Assembly (NCBI GenBank): GCA_013396525.1 | Contig: VWYX01000126.1 | Location: 310,001-374,000, forward strand | Direction of reading: 5' to 3' | DNA length: 64,000 nucleotides | DNA from: Chaetorhynchus papuensis | Lineage: Eukaryota > Chordata > Aves > Passeriformes > Rhipiduridae | Part shown: positions 53,191 through 62,992 of the stretch, in pieces | How positions within the stretch are numbered: the stretch's first letter is position 1 | Layout of the letters: each line of letters begins with the position of its first letter | The notes under the pieces: generated by a model | What the model was told of the DNA's origin: nothing | Databases searched by the model: none | The model's input: the letters and a program-made list of their open reading frames with translations, nothing else | Translations under genes and position numbers: made by a program

Positions 53191-53700
53191 TAGCGTTAGT
53201 TTTTAACGCTTTTAATAATGATCACGGGGCTAGCGTGACAGGTAAAGGAACTGGAAAACAGCTGATATTAAGTGAGAAATCATTTATCAGTTTAAGGCTG
53301 GTTGGGTCCAGTTTTCTTAAGCTGATTGAAGAAAGGAGAAAGGTTTGAGAAACCTGGAGCCTGTGTACTCATTTCTAAATTGCACTGGACTTCTAGTTAC
53401 ACATCGAAAATCCTTTTCTAAAAATAACTGCTGTCCATCAAATAATGTAAAAGACTCGCAGAGCGTTTCTTAGTGTGTGAGATCTCCATCGCCCAGTAGC
53501 AATTCATGCCTCCCCCCCGTTTAAAAGCAATGGAGAAAGGTGGTGTTTGGACCTAGACCAGTTTTTCACCAGCGATGAAGGGGCTGTTTTCTGTAACAGC
53601 GTAGATTATTAGAAACTTGTAATTTGCAGTTCGCATTTGCCATCAAGATCATGAAGGGGGAAGGGACTTGATCCTATAGTAGCCTCAGTAATTCCCGTTC

Positions 53701-54010
53701 ACGGGTTTGGTATGTCGATGGAAAAACCCAACGCTTTCAGAGAGAAGTTGCTTGAGTTTAATAAACAGTGACTTCAGAAAGTGCAATAAAATCAATTAAT
53801 GTTGCAAAAGCATTGGCCAAAAAGAAAGTGGCGAAAGGATTTATGGTAATGTAATGGATTTACAAGCATTTATCCTGCGACTTGATAAACAGCAATGGGA
53901 AGCCGAGATGGTGAAAATAATTAGTCCCGCAGCCTCAGTGAATATGGACAATTTATTATTATAATTTTATCCTTTCAGAGGTTATTCAAATTTATTTTTT
54001 AATTTTGTGA
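53701..54010. promoter_or_regulatory. Candidate conserved noncoding element
   Basis: AT-rich, nonrepetitive sequence with a run of homeodomain and SOX-like words, including AATCAATTAATG (53790-53801), AATAATTAG and GGACAATTTATT. It lies about 6.4 kb from the ZNF503 stop, between two CpG islands. The preceding 53191-53700 stretch is similar but less dense. It is an enhancer candidate by texture only. Confidence 0.4.
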
Positions 54011-54419
54011 GCTGAAGCACAGGGGGATTAATCTAAAGTTTGGTTCCCCCTTCCTCGGGGGCTCAGTTTCTTCTCACATTTTCTCTCTTCACAAAGCAAA
54101 GCGTGATCTGTCATTTGCCAGGGCTTCTCCACACAGAGAGCTCGTTCTTAGGTTTTCTGTTTGTATTTTAGGGACTATTATGGTTGCCCTTAGTAAATGA
54201 TGTTACCCAGCGGGGGAAGGATCAGCTGTTTGTCTCCCTATGCTCCAGGTTTTTCGGTCCCTTTTGATTTTCAGATGCGTTTTCACGCAAACTTTCAAAG
54301 AGCCGCAGTTGGGAAGAGGCTGCAGGAGCATGCCCTGGCTCTTGAGCAACGCTAGCACCGAAAACTTTTCTGCTTGCTCTCATGAGTTTGTAGTCCTATT
54401 ATTACAGTAGAAAAGAGAC

Positions 54420-54570
54420 ATCCAGCATGGAGTAGAGATTACAATTTCCAGAAGTCAGAATTTATTACAGTTAAACTGTGATAAGATCCCATCTGTTATG
54501 AACACATGTAGCACCAATTGTTTTTCATACAACTGCAATTTATTTACCCTTCACAGCGAATGAGATTACA
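54420..54570. promoter_or_regulatory. Candidate conserved noncoding element
   Basis: AT-rich, nonrepetitive sequence dense in words such as GATAAG, ACAATT, AATTTATT and GATTACAA, ending at the simple-sequence tract at 54580. Its texture resembles vertebrate developmental enhancers. The stretch between this and the 53.7-54.0 kb element holds no gene. Confidence 0.3.
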
Positions 54571-54579
54571 AGCGTGATT

Positions 54580-54668
54580 AAAAAAAAAAACCCAAAACAC
54601 CCAACCACCACGGGTTTGGGGTTTTTTTGTGTGTTTTTTTGGTTTTGTTTTTTTGTTTTTTTTTTTTA
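54580..54668. repeat. A/C then G/T mirrored low-complexity tract
   Basis: An A-rich arm with CCC (54580-54602) is followed about nine bases later by GGGTTTGGGGTTTTTTT (54612-54628), forming an imperfect hairpin of about 17 bp. A T/G run then continues to 54667 and ends in TTTTAG at the edge of the CpG island, which resembles a plus-strand splice acceptor. The acceptor reading is doubtful because the tract is simple sequence. Confidence 0.6.
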
Positions 54669-54689
54669 GTCCGGCCTATCTGTTTTTAT

Positions 54690-55060
54690 CTGGGCAAATC
54701 CATTTGTGCTGCCGTGCTGCCCTCCGGAGCTGGGGGCGATTCCCAGTGCCCGAACACGCGGTGTCCGTCGGGTCTCTGCCGGGCCCGCCTGCGGGCGCTG
54801 CCCTGAGCTCCGCCGGGACCCGCAGCGCCGCCTGGCGGCCGGGAGCGACACCGGCCCGCGGCCGCGCAGACAAAGGGGAGCCGCTCCCCGCTCTTCCTCC
54901 TCCCGGGAGCCGCTCCCCGCTCTTCCTCCTCCCGGGAGCCGCTCCCCGCTCTTCCTCCTCCCGGGAGCAGCTCCTCTTCCACGGGGCAGCTGCGCGTAAC
55001 GTGCCCGCCTGGGCCTCCGCGTAAAGCGTGCCCGCTCTGGCCTGGGCCTCGGGAGAGCAG
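54690..55060. promoter_or_regulatory. CpG island containing a 29-bp tandem repeat
   Basis: A sharply bounded GC- and CpG-rich stretch beginning just after a T-rich tract. It spans the tandem repeat at 54876-54969. Frames on both strands, up to 217 codons on the minus strand (54676-55329), arise because the repeat unit is not a multiple of three and contains no stop in several frames. I do not call a protein here. Confidence 0.5.
54876..54969. repeat. 29-bp GC-rich tandem repeat, three copies plus a partial
   Basis: Exact copies start at 54876, 54905 and 54934, with a fourth partial copy from 54963 that diverges. The unit begins GGGAGCCGCTCCCC and ends CTCTTCCTCCTCCC. Within each unit GGGAGC and GCTCCC form a short inverted repeat. 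Identity between copies implies a recent expansion, so copy-number variation between individuals is likely. Confidence 0.95.
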
Positions 55061-55341
55061 TAACGTTTGTTATTAACTGGAACGTGAACCTGAAACGATG
55101 GAGGGGGAGGGGAGATATTTTTGTGCTTCCATTGGTCGTGGTAGTTTGGGAACGAGGAATGTGCCTGCTCGTCTTCTTGTCCCATCCCACAGAAGTGGTT
55201 TGGATCGAGTAGCACGCGCTTCACAAAATAAGGCAGGAAAGATGAACCACTTATATCCACACACGCAAAATCCCACACATTCTTACCGCGATAGCCTAAG
55301 AGTGGTAATCTAATTTTGTTCTCTTTCAAACTGTTTCAAGG

Positions 55342-55380
55342 CATATATGTGTGTATGTGTATATATATGTGTATATATAT
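55342..55380. repeat. TA/TG microsatellite
   Basis: Alternating purine-pyrimidine run made of TATATG, TGTGTA and TATATA words, about 39 bp and imperfect. Confidence 0.9.
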
Positions 55381-56187
55381 CCTCCAGGTTTCAGTGGGCG
55401 TCCTTCTGCTGCTCTGTTATCATTATTTCTTTCCTTGAAGTGACGTTGAAGACAGATGACAGCATTGTCAGGTTGTCTCTAATTCATTTGAAGATTAAAA
55501 AAAAAAAAATACACACACAAGGCTTCTTACAATATTCAAAGCCTGAACGGATTCACTTTTTTTCATGTAGGGAATGGGGGACTGGGAACGGGGGGGAGTA
55601 GTTGATGAATTTCAGACATGAAGAGAGAACAAAGTCTGTGCATCGCTGTGCGTGCACACACACACAGAGCAAGCAGCCGGAGGTGGGATTTTTGCAACAG
55701 CAGCACCTGGTTGATGTTGATGGAGAAATATCCAGCATTAGGACAGTCTTTTCGCATTTATGCACAAGCTCAAAAGTGTAATCTGCTCAAATTTCAACCA
55801 TGTCTCTGCTGCCAAAGCATTCCACCTCCGAAGAGGTGAGAGCATACAGACTCAGGGTCCGTCTTTTTTCTTCTGACACCTCTGTGCTTCATCGCAACAA
55901 AATTTTATCTTAAATAAGAAAAGGTAGTCTGCCCCGAATTTTCCAGGAGTGAGCTGAGAAAGAGATTTAGCAGGGATTAGACACCTCTGATCAGAACTGG
56001 TTGCTTGCCTGCCTCAGGTCTGTTCAGGAAGCAGTGCGGGCTGTGCTTCACGGTGCAGAAAGAATCAGGGGTGGTGGGGTGTCTCAGCATGGGGGTTAGA
56101 AATGTCCAAAATTGCACCTAAAAATCTGTATAGAAAGGAGATTTGATGCTGGCAGCTCCAGCGATTTTCCACTTCAGATTCGTTCCT

Positions 56188-56348
56188 TAAAAAAAAAAAA
56201 CAAACAAAAACCAAAAACCAACCGACCAAAACCCCGAAATTCACCAAAAGAAAATACACAAACAAAATTAGAAAAAAACAAAACAAGAAAAAAACCCACC
56301 AAAAAAACCCCAAAACCAAAAAACAACGACCACAAAAAACCCCTAAAC
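56188..56348. repeat. A/C-skewed low-complexity tract
   Basis: About 160 bp in which the plus strand is almost entirely A and C (AAAAC, CAAAA, AAACCCC words), with only scattered G and T. It creates spurious hydrophobic or Lys/Pro-rich frames on the two strands. It is not a perfect tandem array. Confidence 0.8.
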
Positions 56349-57580
56349 TGTGGTCTATTGAAAGCCTGTCATGAGAGCCAACAGTATTAAGGCAAGGCAG
56401 CATTGCACTACATCTTTTCTAAGTATGGAAGAATGAAGTTTGATCAAGGTTTTTACAGAATAGGAATGCAGATTTACTTTTGTTTTGGAAAGTTTGGGTC
56501 TTTCCCCAAAAGGATTCCCTTAGCCTGGCTGATATAGACTGTAGGTGTGGGTAGATTATTACAAACCTGGGTTTAGAGAGAGGAGGGTCACCCCCAGTCA
56601 CAGCACTGCGTGTACCTTGCTGGCTGCTCTGAGGGTGGTTAAAAAGTGGTGAATGGGCAGTGGGTGACTTTCCGGTCTTAGAAAATGGAGTCTCTTATCA
56701 CTGAGGGAAATCTTGCCGTAATAAAGGCATCCTTGTATTTTAGTTCTAGCATACATTTTGCATTCTGAAACCAGGCAAGCATATGTACGTACACGTGTTT
56801 GGTGTGGGCTTGTGCACATAAGCCAGGACACATACGCCCGTCTAGGCTCAGATATATTACAGAGACTCCTTTGCTGTCTGTGGAGTCTGGTGTTTTATTG
56901 TTTCATAAAACTACCTTAATTACATTTCCCTATAGATAAGATAAACAGGACCCTTCTTTTCTAAGCGTTGCTTATCAGAAGTATTTTGTCGAAGTGACAT
57001 CCAGAGTAAGCTTTTGAGAGCGGATGGAAATGCATTAATTTTTATTTTGGTTCTTCCGTTGCACTTAGCATCTGACAAGAGTTGATTTAAATATTACATG
57101 AGTTTATCTTTAATGTTCAAAAAAGATTTGTGAGAAAGACAGAACTGTTTAATTTAAACTAATGTATGCCTGACTCTGGTCAGATTGATCACAGTTTTGG
57201 GTTTTGATGGGTTTTGCCCTTCTGTTGCTTGTCCTCTCAAGCTGGTTTTTCACTGTGAAATTATTTTAGTTCGGTGGCATGGACCAGCGGCTGCTGTCAA
57301 ATCCACAACCCATCCAGTTAGTAAGAACGGGAGGGGGAGTGGTGAGGAATAACAAATGCAGTCCTTTTACCTAAAAACATTAATGTCCATAAGTCAATCT
57401 CTATTAGAAAAAAAGGCGAATTTCATAGATTAATATCAAAATCCTAAGTGGCACTTGCCAGGTCCTATACTTAACAAGCCTGGAAGAGAGACCTACTTAC
57501 CACCACTCTACATATAAAATAAGGTGTTTTAATTTTTTTTTAATCCCGGGGACAGTATCTGAGCAGAACAGTAATAATAG

Positions 57581-57900
57581 CATTAAGTGTTCATTTCACC
57601 ACTTGCATCAGCAGTCTTTGTGTGTGACTTTTCAGAGCTGAAATCCCCAAAACTGCAGTTAGGGTTCCAGGACACAAATGCCTCCCTCGCCCTTTTTAAA
57701 TCGCCCCTGAAACACCTGATGGGCGATGGGGTTTGGCTAGCGAAGTCTGAGCTGCAGCTGTTAAAGATCCGTAATTGTAAAACACATGAGCAGGAGAGGA
57801 ACGTGGCGATAGTGGTGTGTTTTAATCGCGGCAAAACTGTAATTGTTGCTTGCACACCCAGATGAAGGCTGAAATGTAATTTTCTTCAAATTAAGAGTAG
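57581..57900. promoter_or_regulatory. Candidate conserved regulatory element
   Basis: A moderately GC stretch adjoining the 57.9 kb CpG island. It contains a perfect inverted repeat, ATCGCCC at 57700-57706 and GGGCGAT at 57721-57727, with CACCTG in the 14-nt loop (57713-57718), and several TAATTG-type words further right. Both strands are open over about 57585-57860 (92 and 90 codons), but neither product is recognisable. Dense motif content and position suggest cis-regulation. Confidence 0.35.
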
Positions 57901-58960
57901 TTAAAATAGCGAAGCGGGGCAGGCATTCTGGCCGGGCTGCAGGAGAGGGCGGGGGGCGTGCGGCGTAGAGAGAGGACTGCGAGCTTGTTCTGCCTTTCTC
58001 GGGCTCGTTGGATGAATCTTCCGCCACCACCGCCCCCGACCCGAGAAGCCCTTCTTTCGATTACTTGCTGTGTTTGTGTCCGCTTCTTATTTTATTACTT
58101 GAGTTTACTTGGTGCAGTCAACAGCACTGCCCTCTCCTCCCTTTCTCTAACTCATCGGTTCATAACGAGAGCTCGTTTTACATTCCCTAAAGCAGAGATA
58201 CGCAGAGGTCCCTTTCCCATTTATGGCGGGTGGGGGGGAATACATTTGGTTAAAGCGCAAAGCATTTCCCGTGCCGCTTTCGGCCAGCGTGCCAAAAGAG
58301 CCGCAGCGCGGCCCAGCACCGGCCTCCCCGTGTGTGTCCCGGCCCCGCCGCGGGCCCGGCCCGGCCCCAGCGAGCGAGCGAGCCGTGCGGGACGGCCGGG
58401 CGGCCGCTGGAGCTTCGGTAGCTTGCTACTTTTCTCGCCTTTGCACATTAACGCTAACTTCCACTAATTATCTGGAGTAAATGTATTAGACTAATTAGCG
58501 TCTGGGCACCACGGGAAACTCTGAACAGTAATTATATCGTGGGGGGATCCAGAACGAGGGAGAAAACCGAGTGATTTGTCAAGCAAAGTCGCCGCTTGCA
58601 ACTTTGCCCCCCGCCAGCGCGTCGCGCTGGGGCCGGGGCGAGGGCGGCCGGGAGCGGGGGGAGCGGGGCCGAGCGAGGGGCAGCAGGTACTCGGCTCCGC
58701 CCGAGCCGCTGCCTGCAAGCGCCTGGCACACCGCGGGGCAAAGCCCTTCGCTGACAGTGCTGTTACGGACTTGGGGATCGCTTTTCCGACTATCTCGGCG
58801 GCAACGAGAGTTTCCGCAGTTTCGGTAGCTGCTCCGGCTTTTCCGTCGCAGCCCCCGCTCCTACCTGAATGCAGGACGATGAGCCGGAGCTGGGCGGTGG
58901 CCCTTGGGCGCTAGGAAACCCGGGCTGGGGAGGCAGAGACGCGTCGCAGGCAGGGGCAGC
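57901..58960. promoter_or_regulatory. CpG island with homeodomain-site cluster
   Basis: GC- and CpG-rich DNA about 1.4-2.5 kb beyond the ZNF503 stop. Between its two GC-rich halves lies an AT-richer patch with three TAATTA words at 58465-58470, 58492-58497 and 58529-58534. A strong minus-strand donor-like CAG|GTAGGA sits near 58862, so a minus-strand transcript could start within the island. Open frames on both strands (for example 57958-58467 plus and 58576-58914 plus) are expected in CpG-rich DNA and match no family. I read it as an enhancer or lncRNA-promoter island linked to ZNF503. Confidence 0.5.
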
Positions 58961-59290
58961 CCCTCTCGGTATCACGTCTAGTTTGGCACTGCACTTCAGT
59001 AAAGAGCAAACTCGACCCAAATAACGGATGGCTTTTTTTTTTTTTTTCCTCCGTCCCTTCCTTTTTAAAAGAAAATGAGTTTTCAGAGCTGTCCGGTTGG
59101 TTGTTTTTTTTTTTTTTTTTTTTTTTTTTTTACGTGATGATCTTTTGTGCTGCGGTGCGAACTGAAGAGAGAAATTGAAAATAACTGGATGAGCTCAAAC
59201 AGCGCTTCCCGAATTACTTCTGAACTTCTCATTTAGAAAGAGATGAATAGTTATACATTACATTGTAAAAAAAAAAAAAAAAAAAAAAAA
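58961..59290. repeat. Homopolymer cluster: T15, T28 and A24
   Basis: Three long uninterrupted runs occur in about 260 bp: T15 at 59033-59047, T28 at 59104-59131 and A24 at 59267-59290. The T28 and A24 runs are complementary and separated by 135 bp. The plus-strand T28 is an A28 tract in any minus-strand transcript, so oligo-dT cDNA priming could falsely suggest a ZNF503 3' end here. No canonical AATAAA precedes it within about 100 nt on that strand. Confidence 0.85.
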
Positions 59291-60114
59291 GCTTTCCGAC
59301 AATCATCTTACACTTTTACAAAACAGTCTTGCCTTCCCCATTTTTTTTCTAAAGAAAGAACGAAGTCTTCTATCTGAAAACTAGTTTTAAAAACCAGGTA
59401 TTTCACAGTAAAAACCATTTTCTTAAAAAGTCTAACTTCTTTAAGAAAGGGAAAGAGATTTAAGTGATTCTCAGTTTTCCTATTTCGTGCCAACAAATTC
59501 TACTGAAAAGAAAAAAAACCCAACTGTGTCTGATTATTTTTTAAGAGAGCCCTAGGGTTACAATAAAAAAAAACTTTGGGTTTTTTTTTTTTTTTTAAAT
59601 TTTTAATTAAAATTGAATAAACGCTTAAGGAGAAATTAGCAGTCACCTCCATCCAAGACCTACTCGGGTTTTATAACAGAATCAAAGCGTATTTAAAAAA
59701 AAAAAAAGTAAAACCTTTTAATACATCAAATATACGGAATTTTAATCTTTAAAGCGATACATTGTCTATTTTAGTACATGACGTAAACCTTACTTAACCC
59801 TTTTTACAGGGTGGACTTAAAAATTAAAAATAGTTAAGTGTTCCTTTTAAAGAACAAAATAAGGCAAATGAGGTTTTTGGAATAGAATTGTTTTTGTTTT
59901 TCTTCCAGAATACATACAAAAAAATACCAATTCTCTTTCAAGGGTATACACCTTAAAAATAATTGCAATTTGAAATTATAACTGACAAATTGCGAGTTGT
60001 TTTTTAGTAACAAACATGCATGTAAATTTTTTTGTTTCAATGAGACATTAAATAAGAACGTACAATACAATCATAGCAATTTTAAAGTAACATTAAAGAG
60101 AAGACCTCTATCTT

Positions 60115-60120
60115 TTTATT
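60115..60120 (-). terminator. Candidate polyadenylation signal AATAAA
   Basis: TTTATT on the plus strand gives a canonical AATAAA on the gene strand, about 243 nt beyond the ZNF503 stop. T-rich sequence follows in the direction of transcription. It is the nearest canonical hexamer to the stop, but additional ATTAAA hexamers downstream mean it may be only the proximal site. Confidence 0.4.
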
Positions 60121-60205
60121 TATATTCTACAATGGGTGTTCCACTTTTACCTATTGAGCTCAGTTTAGTAATGCACTTTATGATTCGTTGTCCCGCTTGA
60201 AGCTA

Positions 60206-60219
60206 ACATAAATAAATAC
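60206..60219 (-). promoter_or_regulatory. AU-rich element in the ZNF503 3' UTR
   Basis: On the gene strand the sequence reads GTATTTATTTATG, containing two overlapping AUUUA pentamers. Such elements commonly destabilise mRNAs of regulatory proteins. It lies about 145-160 nt after the stop, upstream of the first polyadenylation hexamer, so it would be present in all UTR isoforms. Confidence 0.4.
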
Positions 60220-60362
60220 AGTGCTCATGGATCCAGTCCTCAAATGAACACTATTTTATAAAAAGTCAGATTTTTTTCTTTCCAACTTTTATAAAGTTTT
60301 GCAGGGCTTCCTTCCCTTACCGCTAGACTTTGTGTTGTGTGTCAAAGCCCCGCTGCCTGCAC

Positions 60363-61883
60363 TCACTGGTACCCCAGGGCCGAGGCTGTGGTGAGTCTCT
60401 GCCCATAGAGTGCGTAAGGGGAGTAGTAGGGTCCGGTGGCAGCGGGCACGGGCACGGGGGCCCCGGGGGTGGGCAGGGGGCTCTTGGAGTAGGGGTGGTA
60501 GCGGCTGCCGAGTCCCAGCGCATGGTGCGGGCTGCGCAAGGCCAGCGTGCCCGGGCTGCCCGGGGCGCCCGTCGTGGGGATGTGCATGTGGCACGCCATG
60601 GCCGCAGCCGCTGCGCTGGCCAGCGACGAGGAGCTGGGGTAGCTGGACAGGAGTTTATCGGTGCCCGGGAAGGCAGTATGGGTCCGCAAGTGGCTAAGCA
60701 GCTCCTCCGAGGTGGCAAAGCGCTTGTCGCAGGGTCCGTTGGCCGACACCCAGTTGCAGATGTGTGGCTGGGGGTCATTGGGGAGCATGAAGCCGTAGGG
60801 GTACAAAGGGTGGCCGGCTAGCGAGGGCGGCGTGGCGCCGGTCAGCGAGGAGTGGACGCTGTGCAAAGGGTGAGTGGGGTAGACGAGGGGGTATCCGGAC
60901 TTGAGGGCTTGGTCGTGGGCGCAGGAGGCTCCGGCGGCGCCTGCCAGGTGGCTGGCGCAGTGGTAGCTCAGGCAGTAGGGGTCTCGGCACAGGCTCGCCG
61001 TCATCACCGACGGCGGCGACGCGCCCGCCAGCGGGCTCGACCCCGCCGGCTTGCTGCAGCCCAGGCTGCTGGCGGCGGCCAGCTGGGCCCCCACCAGGCT
61101 GGAGGATTTGGTGGGGTCCAGAGCCACTCCGTGCGGCAGGAACTGCGGCGGGTAGCCGGCGTAGGCTCCAGCCAGCGTCCCCGGGTAGCTCATGCCCGCC
61201 GGGGGCAGGGGGAAAACGGTCTGGCCCGGCTTGTAGGGGGAGACGGGGGCCACGAGGCCGGAGCCCAGAACGGAGGTGGAGGAGGTGGCGGTGGTGCTGC
61301 TGCAGGAGGAGGCGGAGTCCGATGCGATGGGCTTGGAGCCCGGCGTGCTCTCCTGGTGCTGGTTGACCTCCACGTTAATCCCGGCACAGCTCACGCTAAT
61401 CCGGCTGTGGCTGATGCTGGTGGTGCCCGGGCCTCCCTCCGAGCCGGCGCTGCCGCTCTTTCCGCAGCCCTCCGAGTCCTTCTTGTCCTCCCCGCCTTTT
61501 CCCTCGGCCGGCAGCAGCCCGGGCGAGCAGGCGGAGGCGCTGGAGTTGGGGCTGCCTGTCCTTGGGGTGAACGGCTGGCAGGTGGCGCTCGGCACCCGGA
61601 ATCCCGACTTCTCCCCGGCCGCGACCCCCGCGGCGGGGGCACCCGCGCAGCCCGCCGCCCCCGGCTCCTTCTTCTCCGCGCCCGGCTTGGAGTACGGCTT
61701 GAAGCTCGACTTGTCCTCCACGCCGATGTCGCTGAGCTTCAAGGGGCCCGACTTGGAGTCCTTGTCGCCTCCGGAGCCATTGGAGGTGACCGAGGAGAGT
61801 TTGGAGGAAGGGGACGGGTCCGGCTTCCCTATCTGCGAGCAAGTTTGTGCCAAAAGGGCCAGGGGGCTCTTCTTTGCATCCAG
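60363..61883 (-). CDS. ZNF503: ZNF503 coding exon 2 (residues 104-609, zinc finger, stop)
   Basis: Second and last coding exon, 506 codons plus TGA at 60365-60363. The acceptor TTCTGATTTCCGCAG lies at 61884 upward with a pyrimidine-rich tract. In order: the Sp-like motif SPLALLAQTCSQIG (about 109-122); FKPY at 164-167, a Groucho/TLE-recruiting motif in this family; a Ser/Gly/Ala-rich linker (about 170-305); SPYKPGQTVFPLPPAG (about 318-333); a Buttonhead-like cysteine cluster CRDPYCLSYHC (402-412); one C2H2 finger with C479, C488, H501 and H505 (C-X8-C-X12-H-X3-H, an unusually wide cysteine spacing); and the conserved tail ending ALYGQRLTTASALGYQ. The total of 609 residues is shorter than the human protein (646 from memory), mainly through shorter Gly/Ala runs. 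No frameshift or missing ligand is seen. Long antisense open frames across this exon are GC-rich shadows. Confidence 0.97.
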   Translation of the reverse strand: MDAKKSPLALLAQTCSQIGKPDPSPSSKLSSVTSNGSGGDKDSKSGPLKLSDIGVEDKSSFKPYSKPGAEKKEPGAAGCAGAPAAGVAAGEKSGFRVPSATCQPFTPRTGSPNSSASACSPGLLPAEGKGGEDKKDSEGCGKSGSAGSEGGPGTTSISHSRISVSCAGINVEVNQHQESTPGSKPIASDSASSCSSTTATSSTSVLGSGLVAPVSPYKPGQTVFPLPPAGMSYPGTLAGAYAGYPPQFLPHGVALDPTKSSSLVGAQLAAASSLGCSKPAGSSPLAGASPPSVMTASLCRDPYCLSYHCASHLAGAAGASCAHDQALKSGYPLVYPTHPLHSVHSSLTGATPPSLAGHPLYPYGFMLPNDPQPHICNWVSANGPCDKRFATSEELLSHLRTHTAFPGTDKLLSSYPSSSSLASAAAAAMACHMHIPTTGAPGSPGTLALRSPHHALGLGSRYHPYSKSPLPTPGAPVPVPAATGPYYSPYALYGQRLTTASALGYQ

Positions 61884-62992
61884 CTGCGGAAATCAGAAGG
61901 ACACACAAAGACAGAGATTTAATCGGGATCTGAGAAAACCCTCGGTGCATACATAGGACTCTTGTCCCGTAGGTTTTTGCAGAGTGCAGCCTGGAAGTAA
62001 CGAACAGTTTGTGCGCATTCATCAACTTGACAGCCCCCTCCCCTGAATGCACCATTTTCCATAAAGCCTTTAAAAAGGGCTGGGGATTTTCGTATCCCCG
62101 CGAGCCCGCCGCAGCCGCCTCCACCGCCCCCAGCCTCCCCGGCCGCGGCCCCGGCAGCGCGGAGCTCGGCGTCTCGGCGTCGCTCGGGCCGTGCTGGCGC
62201 GCAAACCCGCCGGTGAACTATAGCGACTGCAGCATTTCTGCACCCTGACTGGTGGCACTATTTATAAACAGAGCCCGAGTTAGCCGGCGAGCAGGGCTCC
62301 CCGGGAGAAGGGTGTCCTCGCTCCACAGAGACCTTAATGAAATCATTCATTCCCACGGACACACCCTTCCCACCAGCCGCTCCGTTTCGAGTTTCGGTCC
62401 CGCAAACAGCCGGCTATGCCGAGAGGGACCGGCAACCTCGACATAGCAGAAAGGGGACCAATAGGCCCCCCGAAGCAGAGTAGAAGATCCGTGTCGGTAC
62501 TTGAAAGGAATCGGTCGGGGAGCCGAAATAGTTATCCTGCCGCACCCACGTTTGAGCCTGTCGCTTTCCGCGTCGTGCCGTCCCGTCCCGGGTCTGTCCC
62601 CCCCCACCCCAAAACACTCCCTGCAAAAGCAAGGTTGTTTGGCACTCGCTTATTTGCGTGGCCGGATCGTGACCCCAGCATGGATCGGTTCCTTCCACTC
62701 ACCCCTCCTCTCAAAAAAAAAAAAAAAAAGAAAAGAAAAAAAAAGAAAAAAAGGAGCTCAAAATAGCAAAAAGAAAATATTAATTTACACAGGAACTAGA
62801 AATTATCCCAGTAAACACGGAAACAATACCCAGGAGCGGCTCCTCGCACTAACTCGAGATCAAAAGAAGCCCCTGTCCCGGTAAAAATGCATTTCAAAGC
62901 GCAGGAAAGTGCCGAGGGCGGCTGGCGGAGCCGCCATGCACAGCCAGCGCCCGGGCAGGGACGGGAGAAAGCGGCGGGGGCCGGGTCCTTAC
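61884..62992 (-). other. ZNF503: ZNF503 intron 1
   Basis: A single intron of 1,109 bp between the two coding exons, phase 0, with GT-AG ends (GTAAGG donor, CCGCAG acceptor). Its left half is GC-rich and continuous with the exon 2 CpG island. An A-rich run interrupted by G occupies 62713-62752. Near 62261-62271 there is a TATTTATAAAC word that could be a TATA-like element, but nothing else marks a promoter there. Open frames reading through the intron lack family similarity outside the exons, so intron retention would not extend the protein sensibly. Confidence 0.9.
62713..62752. repeat. A-rich run in the ZNF503 intron
   Basis: Seventeen A followed by three blocks of A separated by single G bases, 40 bp in all. 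On the gene strand it is a T-rich run, too far from the acceptor to serve as its pyrimidine tract. Confidence 0.9.

Larger units (their letters stand above)
55061..57580. other. Noncoding flank with simple repeats
   Basis: No gene is supported. A TATATG/TGTGTA microsatellite runs at 55342-55380. A strong donor-like GAAGAG|GTGAGA ends at 55835 on the plus strand, but no matching acceptor or promoter is clear. The A/C-rich tract at 56188-56348 is listed separately. The right part (57120-57560) is AT-rich with TAAT words and could hold another regulatory element. Confidence 0.5.
59291..60362 (-). other. ZNF503: ZNF503 3' UTR and downstream AT-rich flank
   Basis: The sequence turns abruptly from GC-rich coding DNA to AT-rich DNA just after the stop codon. 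Read on the gene strand, 60362 down to about 59900 is T/A-rich with many short homopolymers and no open frame, typical of a vertebrate developmental-gene 3' UTR. The first AATAAA lies about 243 nt after the stop. Several ATTAAA variants (for example at 59717-59722 and 59602-59607 as TTTAAT on the plus strand) would allow a longer UTR. The true cleavage site cannot be chosen from sequence alone. Confidence 0.65.

Noticed and set aside
54676..55329. 217-codon and 174-codon minus-strand ORFs
   Set aside because: They are produced by a 29-bp GC-rich tandem repeat and CpG island; the repeated peptide is a frame-cycling artefact.
60852..61922. 356-codon plus-strand ORF opposite ZNF503 exon 2, with others on both strands
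   Set aside because: It lies exactly over the true coding exon in GC-rich DNA where stop codons are rare; the product is low-complexity and matches no family.
62261..62271. TATA-like TATTTATAAAC in the ZNF503 intron as an alternative promoter
   Set aside because: No initiator, no first-exon candidate and no donor that would splice in frame to exon 2.
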